Assembly: GCF_051175315.1 (NCBI RefSeq)
Contig: NZ_CP195100.1
Coordinates: 4,216,001 to 4,280,000, forward strand
DNA from: Tundrisphaera sp051175315
GTDB taxonomy: Bacteria; Planctomycetota; Planctomycetia; Isosphaerales; Isosphaeraceae
Length of the DNA stretch: 64,000 bases
Direction: 5' to 3'
Position numbers and translations under genes: made by a program. Every line of letters begins with the position of its first letter. The first letter of the stretch is position 1. Below, piece by piece: positions 26,051 through 34,427 of this stretch. The notes under the pieces were generated by a model. The model was not told the origin of the DNA and searched no databases. It saw only the letters and a list, made by a program, of their open reading frames with translations.

Positions 26051-26818
26051 GTGGCGCGACGATCCCGGCTCCCGCGACGACGCCCCGAGGGGATCTTCCG
26101 GCTCGGGCAGGCCCGCCCCGCCGCCCCGGCCGCCAACCTCGACGAGCAGCGGCTCACCCTGTACCTGCCGCCCACCGTGCTGGACTGGGCCGAGGCCCAG
26201 GCGATCGAGGCCGGCGTCTCCACCGTCCAGATCTACTGCGCCAACCTGCTCCGCGAGGCGATCGAGTCGGCCCACGAGCGCGGCCGGGTCGCCGAGGCCG
26301 AGGCCCGCCAGGGGACGCTTGCCGGCTTCCGGGCCATCGAGGACGACCCCGAATACCTGGCCGAGTGGAGCGCCTCCGTGGCCCCGGCCGCTTCGCCGCC
26401 CCACGACATCCACGTGATCGAAGCCCCCACCCCGTCCCCGAACCTTGACATGCCCGACCGACCACCCAGCGCCGCCGCCCAGGTCGTCTTCCGCCACGCC
26501 GCCTCCGGGAGCGACGATCGGGGCGGGTTCCTGCCCACGCTCCGGCGGGGCGAGACGATCGTCGACTCCGTCGCCCGCGAATTGATGGACGCCCTCCATA
26601 CGCTCGAAATCGAGCATCAGGGCGTCCCGACCATCGACCGACGCCTGGCCTACGCCCTCCACCGCCTCGCCTACGAAGGGCAGGTGCTCCACACCGACGC
26701 CTATCCCGGCCAGCTGGACGGGGCGACCGTCGACGCTCTCCGGCTGGTGCAGGAGGCCGTCGACCGCGTCCTGTCGGGCGAGGACATCCGCTATTTCGCC
26801 CCGGAGATGCCGCGTTGA
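26051..26818 (+). CDS. Unknown protein inserted in the glycolate oxidase operon
   Basis: 255 residues from a GTG with GGAGG 9 nt upstream. A basic N-terminus (VARRSRLPRRRPEG) leads to LDEQRLTLYLPPTVLDWAEAQAIEAGVSTVQIYCANLLREAIE, which resembles a ribbon-helix-helix-like strand-helix-helix unit. An acidic/Pro linker and a helical C-terminal domain follow (ARELMDALHTLEIEHQGV, DRRLAYALHRLAYEGQVLH). No signal peptide. It ends in a 4-nt overlap (TTGA) with glcE, so it is translationally coupled. A regulatory or DNA-binding role is inferred from the N-terminal half only. Confidence 0.65.
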   Translation: MARRSRLPRRRPEGIFRLGQARPAAPAANLDEQRLTLYLPPTVLDWAEAQAIEAGVSTVQIYCANLLREAIESAHERGRVAEAEARQGTLAGFRAIEDDPEYLAEWSASVAPAASPPHDIHVIEAPTPSPNLDMPDRPPSAAAQVVFRHAASGSDDRGGFLPTLRRGETIVDSVARELMDALHTLEIEHQGVPTIDRRLAYALHRLAYEGQVLHTDAYPGQLDGATVDALRLVQEAVDRVLSGEDIRYFAPEMPR

Positions 26819-28068
26819 ACCCCGAACCACCGGCCGGAGGCGACCCGATCGGCGACGGCCAATTCGCCCTGGCCACCGATCGCCCCCAGACCATCGAGGA
26901 ACTGGTCGAGGCGGTCGCCCGCCGCGTGGCGGAAGGGCACGCCCTCTACCCCCAGGGCGGGCAAACGGCCCTGGATTACGGCGGCATCCCCACCCGGCCG
27001 GGGGCGGCGATCGACGTCCGGGGCCTGGATCGGATCGTCGACTACCCGGCCGCCGACATGACCGTGACCGTCGAGGCCGGGATCACCCTGGGCTCGCTCC
27101 GCGAGGCGCTGGCCCGGGAAGGGCAACGCCTCTGGGTCGAGGCCCCGCAGCCTGACCGGGCGACGCTGGGCGGGATCTTCGCGACCGACAGCAGCGGTCC
27201 GCGCCGGTTCGGCCTGGGACGGCCCCGGGACCAGATCCTCGGCGTCCGCTACGTCTCGGCCGCCGGCGAGGTGGTGAAGGGGGGCGGCCGGGTCGTCAAG
27301 AACGTGGCCGGGTACGACCTGCCCAAGCTCCTGACCGGCTCTTTGGGGACGCTCGGGATCATCGCCGAGATGACCCTCAAGGTCCGCCCGGCCCCCGAGT
27401 CCTCGGCGCTGGCCTGGGCCTCCTATCCGAGCCTGGCCGCGGCCTCCGACGCCCTCGACGCCCTGAACACCTCGGCCACCCGCCCCGTGGCGGTCGAGTT
27501 GCTCAACCCGCCGGCCGCCCGCGCGATCTTCCCCGGGCAGCAGGACGGCGCCTGGGCGGTGGTCGTGGGTTTCGAGGACAATCGGGCGTCGATCGAATGG
27601 CAGGCGGATCGGATCGCGGCGGAGTTGGCCTCCGGAAAGCCGACCGTCGTCCGCGATGCCGAGGTCGAGCCATTCTGGGCCGCGCTGGTCGAGTCCCAGG
27701 CGGCCGGCGACGGGCCGATCCGGTTCAGGGCCTCGCTCCGTCCGTCCGCGCTCGCCCGGTTCCTGGATTCCGTCGACCCGGGCCTGTGGTCTGTCCAGGC
27801 CCACGCCGGCAACGGGATCGCGCGGGGTGCGTGGATCGGCGAGGCGAGGGACCTGGATGCGTTCGCCGATGAGATCGGCCTGCTCCGTGAGCGGGCGAAG
27901 ACGCTGGGCGGGACGCTGATCCTGCCGCGATGCCCGACGGCCTGGAAGGGGCGGCTCCGGGTCTGGGGCGACCCCCGGCCCGACTGGGGCCTGTCCGCGA
28001 AGGTCAAACGGGCCCTGGATCCGGCGGGGGTGCTGAATCCCGGCCGATTCCTGGATACAATCGGATAG
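26815..28068 (+). CDS. glcE: Glycolate oxidase subunit GlcE-like FAD-binding protein
   Basis: 417 residues. It has only the FAD_binding_4 domain plus a shorter C-terminal part, as GlcE does: HALYPQGGQTALDYGG, VTVEAGITLGSLREAL, ATLGGIFATDSSGPRRFGLGRPRDQILG and GGGRVVKNVAGYDLPKLLTGSLGTLGIIAEMTL. TTG is the likely start because it overlaps the previous stop (TTGA) and GGAG lies upstream. The C-terminal end (VKRALDPAGVLNPGRF) matches the usual family ending. It acts with GlcD and GlcF as the membrane-associated glycolate dehydrogenase. Confidence 0.9.
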   Translation: MNPEPPAGGDPIGDGQFALATDRPQTIEELVEAVARRVAEGHALYPQGGQTALDYGGIPTRPGAAIDVRGLDRIVDYPAADMTVTVEAGITLGSLREALAREGQRLWVEAPQPDRATLGGIFATDSSGPRRFGLGRPRDQILGVRYVSAAGEVVKGGGRVVKNVAGYDLPKLLTGSLGTLGIIAEMTLKVRPAPESSALAWASYPSLAAASDALDALNTSATRPVAVELLNPPAARAIFPGQQDGAWAVVVGFEDNRASIEWQADRIAAELASGKPTVVRDAEVEPFWAALVESQAAGDGPIRFRASLRPSALARFLDSVDPGLWSVQAHAGNGIARGAWIGEARDLDAFADEIGLLRERAKTLGGTLILPRCPTAWKGRLRVWGDPRPDWGLSAKVKRALDPAGVLNPGRFLDTIG

Positions 28069-28102
28069 ATCGAGATCCCGCCCCGCGAGGCCCCGCAAGC
28101 TC

Positions 28103-29458
28103 ATGGCGACCGAGACGACCCGACCCCCGGCCCCCCCGGCGCCCGGGGTGGACCTGGCCTGGCTCGCGGCCAAGATCCCCTATGAACGCTACCAGGAATG
28201 CGTCCATTGCGGGCTCTGCACCGCGAGCTGCCCGACCTACGTCGAGACCGGCAACGAGAACGACGGCCCGCGCGGGCGGATCTACCTGATGCGCGCCGTG
28301 GTCGACGGCCGGCTCGGCGTCTCGGCCGACGTGCGCCGCCATCTCGACCTCTGCCTGGACTGCCGCGCCTGCGAGTCCGCCTGCCCGTCGGGCGTCCAGT
28401 ACGCCAAGATCATCGAGCCGTTCAAGGTCGCCCTGCACGCGTCGGCCCCGCCCGGCGACCGCACCGGGATGCTCCAACGGCTGATCCTCCACCACCTGTT
28501 CCCCTACGCCGGCCGGGTCAAGGCGGCGCTCGCCCCGGCGCGGCTGCTCCAGAAGGCCGGCGTGCTCGGACTATTCGAGCGCTCGGGGCTGAACCGGCTC
28601 TTGCCGCCGACCCTCCAGCGGCTCCAGGCGATGCTGCCCAACCTGTCGAGCCCCGGGGCCCGTCTGCCGGAAGTCCTCCCGCCGATCGGCCCGAAAAGGG
28701 CGCGGGTGGCCCTGTTCCTCGGCTGCGTCTCCGACGCCATGTTCCCGGAGACCAACGCCGCTACCGCCCGGGTGCTCCAGCAGAACGGCTGCGAGGTCCA
28801 CGTCCCGCGCGGGCAGAACTGCTGCGGGGCGATCCATTACCACTCCGGGGCGGAGGCCCCCGCGCTCGACCTGGCCCGCCGCAACATCGCCGCGTTCGAC
28901 CCGTCGCAGTACGACGCGATCATCGTCAACGTCGCCGGCTGCGGGGCGATGCTCAAGGACTACGCCCACCTCCTGCCGCACGGCGACCACGCCGCCGCCG
29001 CGCAATTCGTGGCCAAGGTCCGCGACATCTCCGAGTTCCTGGTCGAACTCGGCCCGATCGCCCCCCGGCATCCGCTGCCGTTCAAGGTGACGTACCACGA
29101 CCCCTGCCACCTCTGCCACGGCCAGCAGGTCCGCGCCCAGCCCCGGGCGCTCCTGAACCTGATCCCCGGCCTGGAGTTGGTCCCGCTCGAAGAAAGCGAG
29201 ATCTGCTGCGGGGCGGCCGGCACGTACAACCTGACCCAGCCCGAGATGTCCGAGCGGCTGGGCCGGCGCAAGATGGACCGGATCGAGGCGACCGGGGCGA
29301 AGGTGGTGGCCACCGGCAACGTCGGCTGCATCCTCCAGATCGCCCGGCAGGTCAAGGACCGCCGGAGCCCGATGACCGTCGCCCACCCGGTCGACCTGCT
29401 CGACATGGCCTATCGAGGCCCGTCCTCCACCACCGAACCCTCGGGACCCGGTCGATGA
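28103..29458 (+). CDS. glcF: Glycolate oxidase iron-sulfur subunit GlcF
   Basis: 451 residues. Two 4Fe-4S binding motifs near the N-terminus (ECVHCGLCTASCPTY and LCLDCRACESACPSG) are followed by two CCG domains with NCCGAIHYHSG and ICCGAAGTYNL. It passes electrons from the flavin subunits to the quinone pool. GNENDGPRGRIYLMRAV between the clusters is family-typical. ATG at 28103 lies 34 nt after glcE; it overlaps the next small gene by 4 nt (ATGA). Confidence 0.94.
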   Translation: MATETTRPPAPPAPGVDLAWLAAKIPYERYQECVHCGLCTASCPTYVETGNENDGPRGRIYLMRAVVDGRLGVSADVRRHLDLCLDCRACESACPSGVQYAKIIEPFKVALHASAPPGDRTGMLQRLILHHLFPYAGRVKAALAPARLLQKAGVLGLFERSGLNRLLPPTLQRLQAMLPNLSSPGARLPEVLPPIGPKRARVALFLGCVSDAMFPETNAATARVLQQNGCEVHVPRGQNCCGAIHYHSGAEAPALDLARRNIAAFDPSQYDAIIVNVAGCGAMLKDYAHLLPHGDHAAAAQFVAKVRDISEFLVELGPIAPRHPLPFKVTYHDPCHLCHGQQVRAQPRALLNLIPGLELVPLEESEICCGAAGTYNLTQPEMSERLGRRKMDRIEATGAKVVATGNVGCILQIARQVKDRRSPMTVAHPVDLLDMAYRGPSSTTEPSGPGR

Positions 29459-29676
29459 GCCCCCAATACTGCTACGCCATGCTCGACGTCTTCGGCAAGT
29501 GCTGGGTCATCACCGACCAGGCCACGCAATCCTATTCGATGGCCGCCCTGCTCAACGAAGGCTGGGTGCCGATCCGCGAGACCCCGTTCCACAACGCGAC
29601 CGGCTCGGCCTACATCCTGGTCCTGCTGGAACGGGCCCCCGAGGGGGAGATGGGCTTCGGCTTCCGCCAGGGCTGA
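29455..29676 (+). CDS. Small conserved-looking protein at the end of the glc operon
   Basis: 73 residues beginning MSPQYCYAMLDVFGKCWVITDQ, with VPIRETPFHNATGSAYILVLLER in the middle. It is a compact globular-looking sequence with aromatic residues and two Cys, no signal peptide and no known motif. The ATG overlaps the glcF stop (ATGA), indicating translational coupling and arguing that it is real. Function unknown. Confidence 0.6.
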   Translation: MSPQYCYAMLDVFGKCWVITDQATQSYSMAALLNEGWVPIRETPFHNATGSAYILVLLERAPEGEMGFGFRQG

Positions 29677-29688
29677 CGGAAGGGCCGA

Positions 29689-30483
29689 TCAGGCCGATCG
29701 CGGCTCGGCGGCTAACCTCCGCCGACGGGCCGCCGCACGAATGCCGATAGCCGCCATGCCGACCGCGAAGAACGCGATCGTCGAGGGCTCCGGCGTGGGC
29801 GTCGGGAGCCCGGACGGGGTGAGCAGGAAGTCGTGCGTCTCGCCGTGGATCGTCCCCTTGGCGAGGATTCGCCCCAGGTCGTCGATGGCGTAGGCTTCGG
29901 TCAAATGGATGCCCAGATCGGCTGCGATGTTGTCATCAAGGTAGGGATCTACCATGCTCGACGACATCGCGAAACCGAAGGAAGTCCCCACAGCCTGACC
30001 GTGGATATTGAAGTCTTTGACAGGCACGTCGTCTGAATGCCAAGAAAATCCACCGCCACCTGGGGAGTATACATTGTAAACATCACGCCCAGACTGTCCG
30101 TAATGTTCGTACCGGATAGAGCCGTATGCGTTTGAAGCAACCTGAATATACGCGGGCCGGCGGTCCGCGTAGGGCATATTGAAGATTTGACCGCCGATGT
30201 TGACTTGTTGGTAATTTTGAACAACAACGGGATGATCAGGATAATTAACCGGGAATTTATCCCAATCATACTGGATCGATCCGCTGCTCAGGTCCGTCAC
30301 CCGATAAGCATCGCGATTGCCCCCACTCACCCGATAAGCATCGCGATTGCCCCCACCGAGAATCGGCTCGGCCTTCGCCGAAGGGGGATAGGCCATACAG
30401 GCCATCGCAATCATGGCCAGCGCGATGCGGGGGGAAAGGTTGGCCACCGGGTCGCTCCTTCGACTGTCGGGCAAGGACTTCAT
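29689..30483 (-). CDS. PEP-CTERM sorting-domain protein with atypical composition
   Basis: 264 residues. A signal peptide (~residues 20-38, ALAMIAMACMAYPPSAKA) is followed by a Tyr/Asn/Gly-rich body (YDWDKFPVNYPDHPVVVQNYQQVN, GQSGRDVYNVYSPGGGG). The C-terminus is TPEPSTIAFFAVGMAAIGIRAAARRRR, a PEP-CTERM tail. LTEAYAIDDLGRILAKGTIHG recalls the extracellular-repeat (HAF) motif. Residues after the signal contain an exact 10-residue tandem duplication (GGNRDAYRV S/T) matching a 30-bp DNA duplication. GC around 30000-30300 is clearly lower than in the neighbours, suggesting transfer or fast evolution. Confidence 0.8.
   Translation of the reverse strand: MKSLPDSRRSDPVANLSPRIALAMIAMACMAYPPSAKAEPILGGGNRDAYRVSGGNRDAYRVTDLSSGSIQYDWDKFPVNYPDHPVVVQNYQQVNIGGQIFNMPYADRRPAYIQVASNAYGSIRYEHYGQSGRDVYNVYSPGGGGFSWHSDDVPVKDFNIHGQAVGTSFGFAMSSSMVDPYLDDNIAADLGIHLTEAYAIDDLGRILAKGTIHGETHDFLLTPSGLPTPTPEPSTIAFFAVGMAAIGIRAAARRRRLAAEPRSA
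30297..30356. repeat. Exact 30-bp tandem duplication inside the PEP-CTERM gene
   Basis: Two identical 30-nt units, 30297-30326 and 30327-30356, each beginning TCACCCGATAAGCATCGCGA. They are in frame (ten codons each) and lie just after the signal peptide region. Perfect identity points to a recent duplication by slippage. Confidence 0.9.
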
Positions 30484-30550
30484 GGGGCGAAGGATAGATC
30501 CGGCCCGACATCAGCGTCAATCTCAGTTCTGCAAATGATCATTGAAGAAA

Positions 30551-31390
30551 TTAGGTGCCCGGCTCGGCGGGCAGGGCGTCGACGATGGCCTCGATCAGGG
30601 TGCCGAGCCGCTTGCCCGCCTCGATGCCCGCTTCCAGAACTTCAGCGTGGGTGATCGGGGCGCCGGTCATCCCGGCCGCGGCGTTGGTGACCAGCGCGAA
30701 GGCCAGGACGTCCATCCCGGCGTGGCGGGCCACGATCGCCTCGGGCACGGTGGACATCCCCACCACGTCGGCCCCCAGGGCCCGGAGCATGCGGATCTCG
30801 GCGGGGGTCTCGTAGCTCGGCCCGGGCAGGCAGGCGTAGACGCCTTCTTGAAGGGTCATCCCCAGCGCAGCGGCCCCGGCGTGGGCAAGGTCGCGGAGAT
30901 GCGGGGCGTACACGGTGGTCATGTCCGGGAACCGGGTGCCGAGGCGGTCGTCGTTGCCGCCCCGGAGCGGGTTGGAGCCGATCAGGTTGAGGTGGTCCGT
31001 CACACAGACGAGGTCGCCGGGCCGGAAGGTGGGGTTGATCCCGCCGGTGGCCGCCGTGAGGATCAGGGTCCGCACGCCCAGGGCCTTCAGCACCCGGGCC
31101 GGGAACGTCACCGTCTCCAGGTCGTGCCCCTCGTAGAAGTGGAACCGGCCCTGGAGCATCGCCACCCGCTCCGGGCCGAGGTCCCCGACCAGCACGTTGC
31201 CCAGGTGCCCGGCCACGGTCGGCGCGGGGAAGTGGGGGATGTCGGCATAGGGCACCACGACCGGGCCCGACAGGCGATCGGCGAGCACGCCCAGCCCTGA
31301 GCCGAGGACGATGGCCACGCGGGGCGGGTCGCCGATGCGGGAACGAAGCACATCGGCGGCCTGTTCGATCCGGTCGTGGAGCGTCGTCAT
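30551..31390 (-). CDS. punA: Purine nucleoside phosphorylase
   Basis: 279 residues, trimeric PNP class. Splits purine (deoxy)ribonucleosides with phosphate. VAIVLGSGLGVLADRL is the phosphate-binding start; GHLGNVLVGDLG, FYEGHDLETVTFPARVLKALGV, LTAATGGINPTFRPGDL, GPSYETPAEIRMLRALGADVVGMSTVPE and ALVTNAAAGM are all family landmarks. ATG at 31390 overlaps the transporter stop by 4 nt. It is last in the salvage operon upp-deoA-tfoX-nupC-punA. Confidence 0.95.
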   Translation of the reverse strand: MTTLHDRIEQAADVLRSRIGDPPRVAIVLGSGLGVLADRLSGPVVVPYADIPHFPAPTVAGHLGNVLVGDLGPERVAMLQGRFHFYEGHDLETVTFPARVLKALGVRTLILTAATGGINPTFRPGDLVCVTDHLNLIGSNPLRGGNDDRLGTRFPDMTTVYAPHLRDLAHAGAAALGMTLQEGVYACLPGPSYETPAEIRMLRALGADVVGMSTVPEAIVARHAGMDVLAFALVTNAAAGMTGAPITHAEVLEAGIEAGKRLGTLIEAIVDALPAEPGT

Positions 31391-32682
31391 AGCAGGATCC
31401 CCGCGATGCAGGCCGAGAGGAAGTTCGCCAGCGTGCCGGCCAGAAGCGCCCGAAACCCGAGCCGGGCCAGGTCGACCCGGCGTTCCGGGGCCAGGGCGCC
31501 GATCCCGCCGAGCTGGATGCCGATCGAGCTGAGGTTGGCGAACCCGCAGAGGGCATAGGTCGCGATGGTGAACGACCGCGAACCGGGTGTCAGGCCCGAC
31601 TTGCCCAGTTGCTCGAACGCGATCAATTCGTTGAGCACGGTCCGGGTGCCGAGCAGCCCGCCCACGGTCGGGCAGTCGCGCCAGGGGATGCCGAGCAGCC
31701 ACGCCACCGGCGCCAGGGCCATGCCGAAGACCTGCTGCAACGACAGGCCGGCCAGCCCGAGCAGGAGGTTGACGAAGGCGATCAGGCCCAGGAACGAGAT
31801 CAGCATGGCGGCGATGTTCAGGGCCAGTTGCAGCCCCTCGCGGGTCCCGCGCGACGCGGCGTCCAGGAGGTTGGCGTCGGGGCGTTCGGTCGTGGGCCGG
31901 GCGTTGCCCAGGGTTTCAGGCGTCTCGGTCTCGGGCACCATGAGCTTGGCCAGCAGGATCGTGCCCGGGGCGGTCATGATGACCGACGTGAGGATGTGGC
32001 GGATCTCCGCCCCGGTGGCGATGTAGGCCGCCATCACCCCGCCCGAGACGTGGGCCATGCCCGAGGTCATCACCGTCATCAGTTCGGACCGGGTCAGGCG
32101 GGGCAGGTAGGGCCGGATCGTGAGCGGGGCCTCGGTCTGGCCGAGGAACAGGGACGCGGCGACGTTGAGCGACTCCGCCCCGCTGGCCCCCATCAGCTTC
32201 TCCATCGGGATCGCGAACAGTCGGACGATCCACTGCATGATCCCGAGGTGGTACAGCACGGCGAACAGGGCCGCCACGAAGATCACCGTGGGCAGGACGC
32301 GGAATGCGAACACGAAGCCCGCCGGGCCGTCCGGCGCCGCCAGCTTCGGACCGAACACGAACGCGGCCCCGTCGATGGCGCAGTCGAGCACCCGGCCGAT
32401 CCCGACCCCGGCCCGGCGGATCGCCTCGCGGCCCGGCTCGAACCGGAGCACGACGAACGCGAACGCCCACTGGAGCGCCAGCCCCCAGAACAGGACCCGG
32501 CGCGAGATCGACCGGCGGTCGGCCGACAGGAGGACCGCGACGGCCAGGACCGCCGCGATCCCCAGCAACCCCTGGAACCGCGCGGCCATCCCCACGACCT
32601 CGGGGGCGGCCGGCGGCCCGGCGCCGAGGGCGGTCGAACCCGCCAATGCCACCATCAGCAAGACCCATCCCGGTCGAGGCAT
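31387..32682 (-). CDS. nupC: Concentrative nucleoside transporter (NupC/CNT family)
   Basis: 431 residues with about ten membrane segments. CNT landmarks: FRVLPTVIFVAALFAVLYHLGIMQWIVRLFA, SGAESLNVAASLFLGQTEAPLTIRPYL, MTSGMAHVSGGVMAAYIATGA and LGTRTVLNELIAFEQL, then TYALCGFANLSSIGIQLGGIGALAPERR. It imports nucleosides with protons or sodium. The ATG at 32682 is chosen because AAGGA lies 8 nt upstream and a membrane segment begins at once; longer starts add 23 residues. It is coupled to punA by an ATGA overlap. Confidence 0.93.
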   Translation of the reverse strand: MPRPGWVLLMVALAGSTALGAGPPAAPEVVGMAARFQGLLGIAAVLAVAVLLSADRRSISRRVLFWGLALQWAFAFVVLRFEPGREAIRRAGVGIGRVLDCAIDGAAFVFGPKLAAPDGPAGFVFAFRVLPTVIFVAALFAVLYHLGIMQWIVRLFAIPMEKLMGASGAESLNVAASLFLGQTEAPLTIRPYLPRLTRSELMTVMTSGMAHVSGGVMAAYIATGAEIRHILTSVIMTAPGTILLAKLMVPETETPETLGNARPTTERPDANLLDAASRGTREGLQLALNIAAMLISFLGLIAFVNLLLGLAGLSLQQVFGMALAPVAWLLGIPWRDCPTVGGLLGTRTVLNELIAFEQLGKSGLTPGSRSFTIATYALCGFANLSSIGIQLGGIGALAPERRVDLARLGFRALLAGTLANFLSACIAGILL

Positions 32683-32747
32683 CCCGCGCATCCTTCCGGT
32701 TTCGACGAAGGGGGGCGGCGCCGAGGCCCCGCCCGGTGATGTCACGA

Positions 32748-33077
32748 TCATGGCTCGGGGAGTTGCCCGACGAACTCGATCGCCCGATCGATCCAGCCCG
32801 CCAGTCGAACGTCGTTCTCGCTGCCGTCCGGGCCGATCAGGACCCAGCCCTTCATGGGCCGCGACCCATTCATGAACGGCTCGGCGTCGGGGCCGTTCAC
32901 CGCCTCGGCCGCCCCCTCCGGCCCCAGCCGGGCGAGCAGCGAATCCCGGACGACGGCGACCGTCAGCCGGCCGAACCGGAGGAAGGCGAGCCCGCCGAAC
33001 ATCCGCCGTTCCTCGATGCCCGGCGAGCGGGCGAGGGCGTGGCGGACCCGGTCGGCGAGCGATTCGCTGTAGGCCAT
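32748..33077 (-). CDS. TfoX N-terminal-domain-like small protein
   Basis: 109 residues. MAYSESLADRVRHALARSPGIEERRMFGGLAFLRFGRLTVAVV is characteristic of the TfoX_N family (the E-x-RMFGG motif). The rest (LARLGPEGAAEAVN, FMNGSRPMKGWVLIGPDGSE) completes a single domain. There is no TfoX C-terminal domain, so a competence-regulator role should not be assumed. It lies 11 nt after deoA and 65 nt before the transporter on the same strand. Confidence 0.85.
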   Translation of the reverse strand: MAYSESLADRVRHALARSPGIEERRMFGGLAFLRFGRLTVAVVRDSLLARLGPEGAAEAVNGPDAEPFMNGSRPMKGWVLIGPDGSENDVRLAGWIDRAIEFVGQLPEP

Positions 33078-33087
33078 CCCGGAGCCC

Positions 33088-34386
33088 TCAGAGGCGTTCC
33101 ACGATCAGTTCCCGGCAGGGCAGCGGCCCGCTGTCGACCCGATAGGCGGCCCCGATCATGGCCAGGGCCGATTCGAGGCCGAGGTCGTCGTTGAGGTAGA
33201 CCGTGCAGAGGGGTTCCCCCGCCTTGACCGGATCGCCGATCTTCTTGTGGAGCACGACGCCCACCGCCGGGTCGATCACCGAGTCGACGCGGGCACGCCC
33301 GGCGCCGAGGAGCATGGTCGCCTGGCCGATGGCCCGCGCGTCGAGGCCGTGGACCACGCCGTCGTGGGTCGAGTCGACCTCGACCTCCCCCTTGGGCTGG
33401 GGCAGGCGATCGAAGTGGTCCAGGGCCCGGGCGTCGCCCCCCTGGGCGTGGACCAGCCTGCGGAACCGCTCCAGGGCCGACCCGTCGGCGATCGTGGCGA
33501 GGCAGCGCTCGCGGGCCGCCTCGATGGTCGGCTCGACCTCGGCCATCAGCACCATCTCGGCGGCCAGCTCGATCGACAGGTCCATCAGGTCGGCGGGCCC
33601 CTCGCCCCGGAGGCATTCGACGCTCTCGATCACCTCCACGGCGTTCCCCACGGCGCGGCCGAGCGGCTGGTCCATCCGGGTGATCAGCGCCCGCATCCTT
33701 TTGCCCAGGCCCCGGCCGATCGCGCACATCGCCTGGGCCAAGGCCCGCGAGTCTTCCAGCTTCTCCATGAACGCCCCGCGGCCGGTCTTCACGTCCAGGA
33801 CCAGCCCGTCGATCCCCTCCGACAGCTTCTTGGACATGATCGACGCCGAGATCAGGGGGATCGACTCGACGGTCGCCGTGGCGTCGCGCATCGCGTACAG
33901 GAACTTGTCGGCCGGGGCAATCTCGTCGGTCTGGCCGATCAGCACCAGCCCGCACTCGGCGAGCACCTTCTTGTAGTGGTGGAGGTCGAGGTTGACGTTG
34001 AACCCTGGGATCGACTCCAGCTTGTCGAGCGTCCCCCCGGTGTGGCCCAGCCCCCGGCCCGAGACCATCGGCACCGGCACGCCGGCCGCCGCGGCGATCG
34101 GCGCCAGGATCAGGGAGGTCTTGTCGCCCACCCCGCCGGTGCTGTGCTTGTCCACCTTCAGGCCGGGGATCTCCCCCAGGTCGACCACCGACCCGGATCG
34201 CATCATGGCGTCGGTCAGGGTGGCGGTCTCGCGGTCGTCCATCCCCCGCCAGACGATCGCCATCAGCAGGGCCGACCACTGGTAGTCGGCGACCTCGCCG
34301 CCGATCCCGGCGACCATGAACCGGATCTCGGCGTCGGACAGGGCGTTTCCCTCGCGCTTCTTGCGGATGATGTCGACGGCTCGCAT
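33088..34386 (-). CDS. deoA: Thymidine/pyrimidine-nucleoside phosphorylase
   Basis: 432 residues. Cleaves thymidine/uridine with phosphate. An N-terminal helical domain (AVDIIRKKREGNALSDAEIRFM) precedes the family signature VSGRGLGHTGGTLDKLESIPG. KVDKHSTGGVGDKTSLI binds phosphate; ISASIMSKKLSEGIDGLVLDVKTGRGAFM and the C-terminal domain with DSVIDPAVGVVLHKKIGDPVKAGEPL follow. Length fits both DeoA and Pdp; the symbol is used loosely. It is downstream of upp in the salvage operon. Confidence 0.93.
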   Translation of the reverse strand: MRAVDIIRKKREGNALSDAEIRFMVAGIGGEVADYQWSALLMAIVWRGMDDRETATLTDAMMRSGSVVDLGEIPGLKVDKHSTGGVGDKTSLILAPIAAAAGVPVPMVSGRGLGHTGGTLDKLESIPGFNVNLDLHHYKKVLAECGLVLIGQTDEIAPADKFLYAMRDATATVESIPLISASIMSKKLSEGIDGLVLDVKTGRGAFMEKLEDSRALAQAMCAIGRGLGKRMRALITRMDQPLGRAVGNAVEVIESVECLRGEGPADLMDLSIELAAEMVLMAEVEPTIEAARERCLATIADGSALERFRRLVHAQGGDARALDHFDRLPQPKGEVEVDSTHDGVVHGLDARAIGQATMLLGAGRARVDSVIDPAVGVVLHKKIGDPVKAGEPLCTVYLNDDLGLESALAMIGAAYRVDSGPLPCRELIVERL

Positions 34387-34427
34387 GGATGGTCCTGGAG
34401 GCGGGGAGGGGGGGAAACAGGGTCAGA

